A stretch of DNA of 64,000 nt from NCBI GenBank assembly GCA_010279815.1, contig QEOQ01000303.1, forward strand, positions 1,398,770-1,462,769, read 5' to 3'. A program made the position numbers and the translations under genes. This DNA is from Brachionus plicatilis. Taxonomy: Eukaryota; Rotifera; Eurotatoria; Ploima; Brachionidae. Shown here one piece after another: positions 59,575-64,000 of the stretch. The notes beneath the pieces are model-generated. The model saw only the letters and a list, made by a program, of their open reading frames with translations, searched no databases and was not told the DNA's origin. The stretch's first letter is position 1, and every line of letters starts with the position of its first letter.

Positions 59575-60535
59575 AAAGAAAACGCGAAATCATTTTTGAT
59601 ACCACAATTTTTTATTAAAATACCACAATTTTTAAGTTACATATCACAATTTTATTAAAAAAACCACAATTAATAAAAATATCCATTAAAATTAAGAAAA
59701 ACCTTTTTTTTTTATATTTCAACACAAATTTATTAAAAAAAACACAAATATTAAAAAAAAGCTAAATAATTTTTTTTTATTTCACAAAAAATTTTTTTAA
59801 CCACACAAAAAATTCAAAAAAAATTTAATTAAAAAAAAATAAAAAAATTATTTTACCACATTTATTCCGACAAGCCCAGTACCTTCTTTTCGTCATTTTA
59901 CTGCCACAGTTTTCGCATGATTTTGACTCGCTGTCAAACGCTTCGTTCTGATCTGATTCGATTCTTGGTCTTTTTGACAATACTTCATCTTCTGAATCTT
60001 CGTCAGATTCAATTCCCTTTCTCGTCGAAATTCGACCACTTTTTGCCATTTAACGCTTGATTGTACGAATTCATCTAACGATTAGCAATCATGCAAAAAA
60101 TCAAAAGTCATACCTGTGCTTCTTTTGTTTTATGTTAAAGGTTCAGCATCTTCGACTGTGTCGTTAAGTTATTTTCTAAAATGCTTGCACTGGACATTTT
60201 AAATTTTTTTTAATTTTCATGCAATATAATTATTTCTATTTTACTTCCACTTTTTATTTTGAGTAATTTTAACACTTGTAAATAGGGTCAAAAATTTAAA
60301 AGAATGAGTTTTTTAATTAATTAATGGTCTTCTTAATCAAATAAGTGTCAATTTTATATAATAAGTGTTTTTTTATTTAATTAAGTGTTAATCTTTATTT
60401 TTATGGATTATTTTAAAAATTGTGTACATTTATTAAATAATTGTGGTATCATTTTAAAAAATTGTGGTATTCTATTAAAAAATTGTGTAACCGATTTTAA
60501 TGGACCGAAAGAAAAAGGAGCAATTCTAAACGAAA
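59575..60535. mobile_element. Element with CACAATTTTT subterminal repeats and a zinc-ribbon ORF
   Basis: The left side (59590-59700) repeats ATACCACAATTTTT / AACCACAATTAATAAA. The right side (60415-60495) repeats AATTGTGGTATC / AAAAATTGTGT in inverted orientation. Between them lies a minus-strand ORF with a Cys-rich motif. Many short inverted subterminal repeats around a small zinc-ribbon ORF suggest a DNA transposon. Exact ends were not delimited. Confidence 0.45.
59825..60049 (-). CDS. Short acidic protein with a zinc-ribbon motif, probably a transposon fragment
   Basis: From ATG 60049 the frame encodes a Ser/Glu/Asp-rich, nuclear-like N-terminus (ESDEDSEDEVLSKRPRIESD), then SCENCGSKMTKRRYWACRNK and CGK: four cysteines in a C-x2-C ... 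C-x4-C arrangement, i.e. a candidate zinc ribbon. After the Cys motif the frame degenerates into Ile/Phe. A GTAAAATAA donor-like sequence follows, so coding may continue by splicing or be truncated. CxxCGSxM...RxYWxCRxxxC resembles the zinc ribbon in front of ISXO2/IS1595-type (Merlin-like) transposases, but this is a weak inference. No catalytic domain is seen here. Confidence 0.4.
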   Translation of the reverse strand: MAKSGRISTRKGIESDEDSEDEVLSKRPRIESDQNEAFDSESKSCENCGSKMTKRRYWACRNKCGKIIFLFFFN

Positions 60536-60574
60536 ATAATGGTTTTCTTTTTTTTATTATTATCAATCAAAGGA

Positions 60575-60800
60575 GTTGTTCAAAAGTCATCAAGTCAAAA
60601 AGTCAGTGACTTGATATTTTTTTTAAAAAAAAAGTCTTTTGCCGTTCCATGTAGTTATTAAGGCGGCCATTTTTATTTCAAAGTCTTTGAAATGACTTTT
60701 TTCAGAAAAAAAATTCAAGTCAATTCAAAAGACTTTTTAAAAAAAAAAAATTTCGATAAGACTTTAAAATGACTTTTTTTTCTAACTTTTACGCAAGTCT
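60575..60800. repeat. AAGTC-rich repeat
   Basis: AAAGTCATCAAGTCAAAAAG, GACTTGATA, TTTCAAAGTCTTTGAAATGA and AAGACTTTAAAATGACTTTT follow one another in both orientations around a short GC-richer core (GCCGTTCCATGTAGTT, AAGGCGGCC). The last part (AAGACTTTAAAATGACTTTT ... AAGTCTG) matches the first 55 bases of the window closely, so the window starts inside another copy. Confidence 0.55.
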
Positions 60801-61079
60801 GTTATCAAATAAGCTTTAAATTTTTGTAAATCGATAATTAACTAAATTTTTTATACAATAATTTTTTTTTTTTTTATATTCACTTTTTATCTTTTAATTT
60901 ATTCATTAAATAAAATAAATTTAAATTTTTGTGCAATAAATTTCCAGAGATAAATCTTCCCATTTAATGTTAACCTTTATTATTAAAAAAAAAATCCCTC
61001 ATAAAAATCAAAAAAATCAAATAAAATAAAATAATTAAAATAGTAAAATAAGCCACTGTAACACCTCATGTACCACAGG

Positions 61080-61111
<32 letters not shown>

Positions 61112-64000
61112 TTATATATTTATGTTTAATTTTAGTTTAGAGTTTTGAATAAAGACTGAGAAGAGAAAATCTTCTTTTTAATTTATTTAATAGTGCCAAG
61201 CTATTAAACTATGATGTGATATGAAATAATTTTTATTAATTTTAATCCTGAATTACAACTTTTTTTAGTTCATCAACCAGATTTTGAGGTGGAATTTTGA
61301 TTCAAATTTTTACCTAAGAACTTTTTATTTTAATTTTTTGTATTTTTTATTTTAAAGTCAATATTTCCTTTATTTTTTATAGAGAAGATTATAAAAGAAG
61401 AATTTTAAACAGATTTTTACCCTTAACAAAGTTTAATTTTAATAAAGGAATTCTCCAAAATTAATCACTTTATTTTTATTCTGCGCCAAACTAAATCTCC
61501 TTAAAAAAAAATAAAATGAAAGATCAAAATAAAGTTAAAATAAAATAAAATATATAAGATAAGATATTAACTATTTTTTAGTTTAAACTTTGTTTCGAGT
61601 TTGTTTTCAAAATATTTCACATTGAATATTTGCTTACTTTTAATTTCCCACATATTTAATTTTTAATAAATTGAATTGAATAAAGTAATTTATTTTTTAA
61701 GAAAAAGACGGATATTAAAGATATAAACGGTAAAAGTAATTGTTTAATTTTAAGTTATCGTATCTTACTAACTATCTTTTTGATATCATGTAAGCACATT
61801 GTTTGCGATCTCGGATACTGCTTGCAGAACCGTGCGTGGTAAGGGAATTCCACTTAAATACAGGATTTTGCCAGGTCGAAAACTTAAGATGTTTTTAACA
61901 TTTAAAAAATTCTTTAATGCTTTTTTTAAGAATTAAATATATAATTTTTAAAAAATCGGATTAAATAATTATTAGAATAGATTTCAAAATGTTAAAATAA
62001 ATAATTTAAGGCTAGAAACAGTAATAAGTCAAATTGATTCGTTTTTGTTCAAAGATCGTTTATTGCAATTTTATTTTAAATTTTATAAACACCAATTTTT
62101 CTATCAAGCATAAAAAAAGTCATTCTGGAATTTTAATTTTAATTTGTTTCTTTTTTGAGCTTGTTAATTCTTAAAAAAATTCAAAATTAAAATTTATAAA
62201 TATTTTAATGAGTGATGCTAAATAAAAACACAAAATACCAAATATTACCAATTTTTTATTTAGATGATGAGGATTCAAGTTCAACAAAAGAAAATGTAGC
62301 AAAGAAAACTCTGGATTTCATATCTTTCCTTAACCTTTTTGAAATAATAAATATTCATCAAAACAAGTAGAAGATAATTTTTGTAATAAATTTGGTGCTA
62401 AAATGACTAATAGAAGATAATATATTTTTTTTAATATAAATGCTCAAAAAATAAAACTTGATTTAATTGATTTTGGTGTCAATTCAAAATAAATTAGAAA
62501 ATAGGTATTCGATCATTTTATTTTATATTTAATTTTTTTTGTATTTAGGTTCCTTCTTAAAAAAATAGAAAACAAGAAGAATGGATTCGCAAAAAATGGC
62601 TTCGATTATAAATCAAATTTTTACGAAACTTTGATTTGGTAAATCATTATTTTTCATGAATTAAAATTACATTTTTGAGAAAATTCATTTATAAAACAAA
62701 TTAATAATTTCATAGATTTTCATCGAAACGAATCTTTTTGACTCGTTTTTCTAGTACTAAGAAATTTTTGTGCTTCTATTTAATTTAACTTACTTTCTAA
62801 GATAAGTCAGATAATTTCTTATTTTAAAATTATTTTTAAATTAAATTAAATTCTCATATAGAATAGTATTAAAGTAAAAAAAGAGATTCAAATTTTTGAA
62901 TATTTTTCAATTGTTTCTTGATTTATTTCAAAATAAAGAGATTAATATTGGATTTTGATTCAATTTTTCAGCAAGAAAAGTATTTTAAAATTAAATATTC
63001 AATTGAAACAAATTTCGCGTCTAAAACCAAAAATTTTTTTTTCAATGGAGAGACGATCGTCTAAGTCGATCATTTTTTAAAGTTTATTTTAATCAAGCCA
63101 AAATCAAAGAAAATATTTCTTTGGTAAAGTTCTGTCTGTTTATCTTAAAAAAGTTTTTTGATTTTATTTAATCTATTTATTTAAAAAAATGCTCTTTATT
63201 AGATTATTCGTCTTTTTCTATAGTTTGTTAAGTTGACAGCATTAGGAAATTTATTTCGGTTGCTGCCGCAATTAGTTGGTAGAGTTAGAGGCATTAGTTG
63301 CTCTTGGTCGTTTATTTCTAAATATATTAGTAAAAAGTATGATTTTTGTTTAAAAAAATAATTATAATTAAAGAAGAGAGCAAAAAAAACTGTGTAAAAT
63401 TTAGAATGTTTATTTTTAAAAAATCATTATTCACCTTTCTAAAATGAAAACTTATTTTTAATTTATGCATTTTTACTAAATTACAATTTAAATTGGTCGG
63501 TAATTAGATTTTCAAATTTTATTACCAAATTGAGTAAATATTTGGTTAATGTTCTTCTTTCTTTTAGTACATAGGCCTTTAGAAAAGCATTTTGATTTTT
63601 AGAATATTTCAGCACTTTTTAGATAAGCTCTTTCGAACAAAAAAATAAGTTTACTATTCTAATAAATTAAAAAGATTTTGATTAAATTAAATGAAAAAGT
63701 ATTACAAAAAATACTTCGTTTAGACATTTAAAAATTAGGATCCATGCTTCGCAAAGAAAAAAGCGTGTTAAAAATATTCCTAATTTATTTTTAGTCATTT
63801 TGTTTGCATTTTTTTACTTGTAAAACTATACTTTGGTCTGGTTTTTTTTTTATTACTTTCTCTTTCATTATACTAAATAATTAGCCTAGAAAAAATTCTA
63901 GATTTGAGGTTGGTTTTTGAATTTATTAAAAAAAAAAATTTGTTCAAACTCAATTTTTGTAAAAACTTAAACTGATAATTCTTACATTTTAAGGAAGGAT
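60801..64000. other. AT-rich tail of the window
   Basis: No gene was recognised. A (CT)n microsatellite of about 28 bases lies at 61084-61111. Short coding-like stretches occur at about 62262-62330 (DDEDSSSTKENVAKKTLDF after a TTTATTTAG acceptor-like site) and GC-richer sequence at about 63225-63315. Neither could be tied to a family; they may be exons of a gene extending past the window or relics. Confidence 0.4.
61084..61111. repeat. (CT)n microsatellite
   Basis: An uninterrupted run of TC/CT dinucleotides follows GGCCCTG. On the other strand it is (GA)n. Confidence 0.9.

Overview
This is a eukaryotic, intron-bearing and very AT-rich window. The gene set (importin-5, pterin-4a-carbinolamine dehydratase, BUD23, COQ5, TRAPPC4, mitochondrial enoyl-CoA hydratase, two receptor-type guanylate cyclases, GSK3) and the many 45-60 bp introns point to a small-bodied invertebrate animal. 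A rotifer such as Brachionus would fit the base composition and intron sizes, but the sequence alone does not prove it. Nine protein-coding genes were resolved to exon level by checking splice sites, phase and family conservation. A tenth small gene encodes a secreted peptide that I could not assign to a family.

Layout. 1-9000 holds no host gene that I can see. It is a transposon graveyard: pogo/Tigger fragments, a Tc1 transposase pseudogene interrupted by a pogo-type and a hAT-type element, a foldback element inside the hAT-type one, and two piggyBac-like remnants. 9492-14501 (+) is IPO5: one unusually GC-rich exon of 3.2 kb, then a repeat-filled intron carrying a 118-bp hAT MITE, then a 29-codon last exon. 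17426-26211 carries five consecutive minus-strand housekeeping genes: PCBD, BUD23, COQ5, TRAPPC4 and ECHS1. 28738-48198 (+) holds two tandem receptor guanylate cyclases, about 1031 and 1199 aa. Their introns contain a 5'-truncated LINE and several MITEs. 49978-50278 (+) is the small two-exon secreted-protein gene. 54099-58347 (+) is GSK3, five exons, with a 2.7 kb intron full of tandem repeats. 58348-64000 holds a foldback MITE, a zinc-ribbon ORF inside a CACAATTTTT-repeat element, and AAGTC-rich repeats.

How the genes relate. The metabolic genes serve separate pathways (ubiquinone, BH4 recycling, beta-oxidation, 18S rRNA methylation, ER-Golgi tethering). They share orientation but are hundreds to thousands of bases apart, so there is no evidence for an operon. 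The two cyclases are clear tandem paralogues. Their catalytic exons match at all but one of 462 nucleotides, while the exons on either side have diverged, which is best explained by recent gene conversion.

Most novel-looking points: the cyclase conversion tract; the dated stack of nested transposons; a foldback MITE family with full target-site duplications at two of its three copies; the orphan secreted peptide, with a strong hairpin about 290 bp upstream; and a perfect 26-bp palindrome in the COQ5-BUD23 interval. No CRISPR array, rRNA gene or intact tRNA gene is present.
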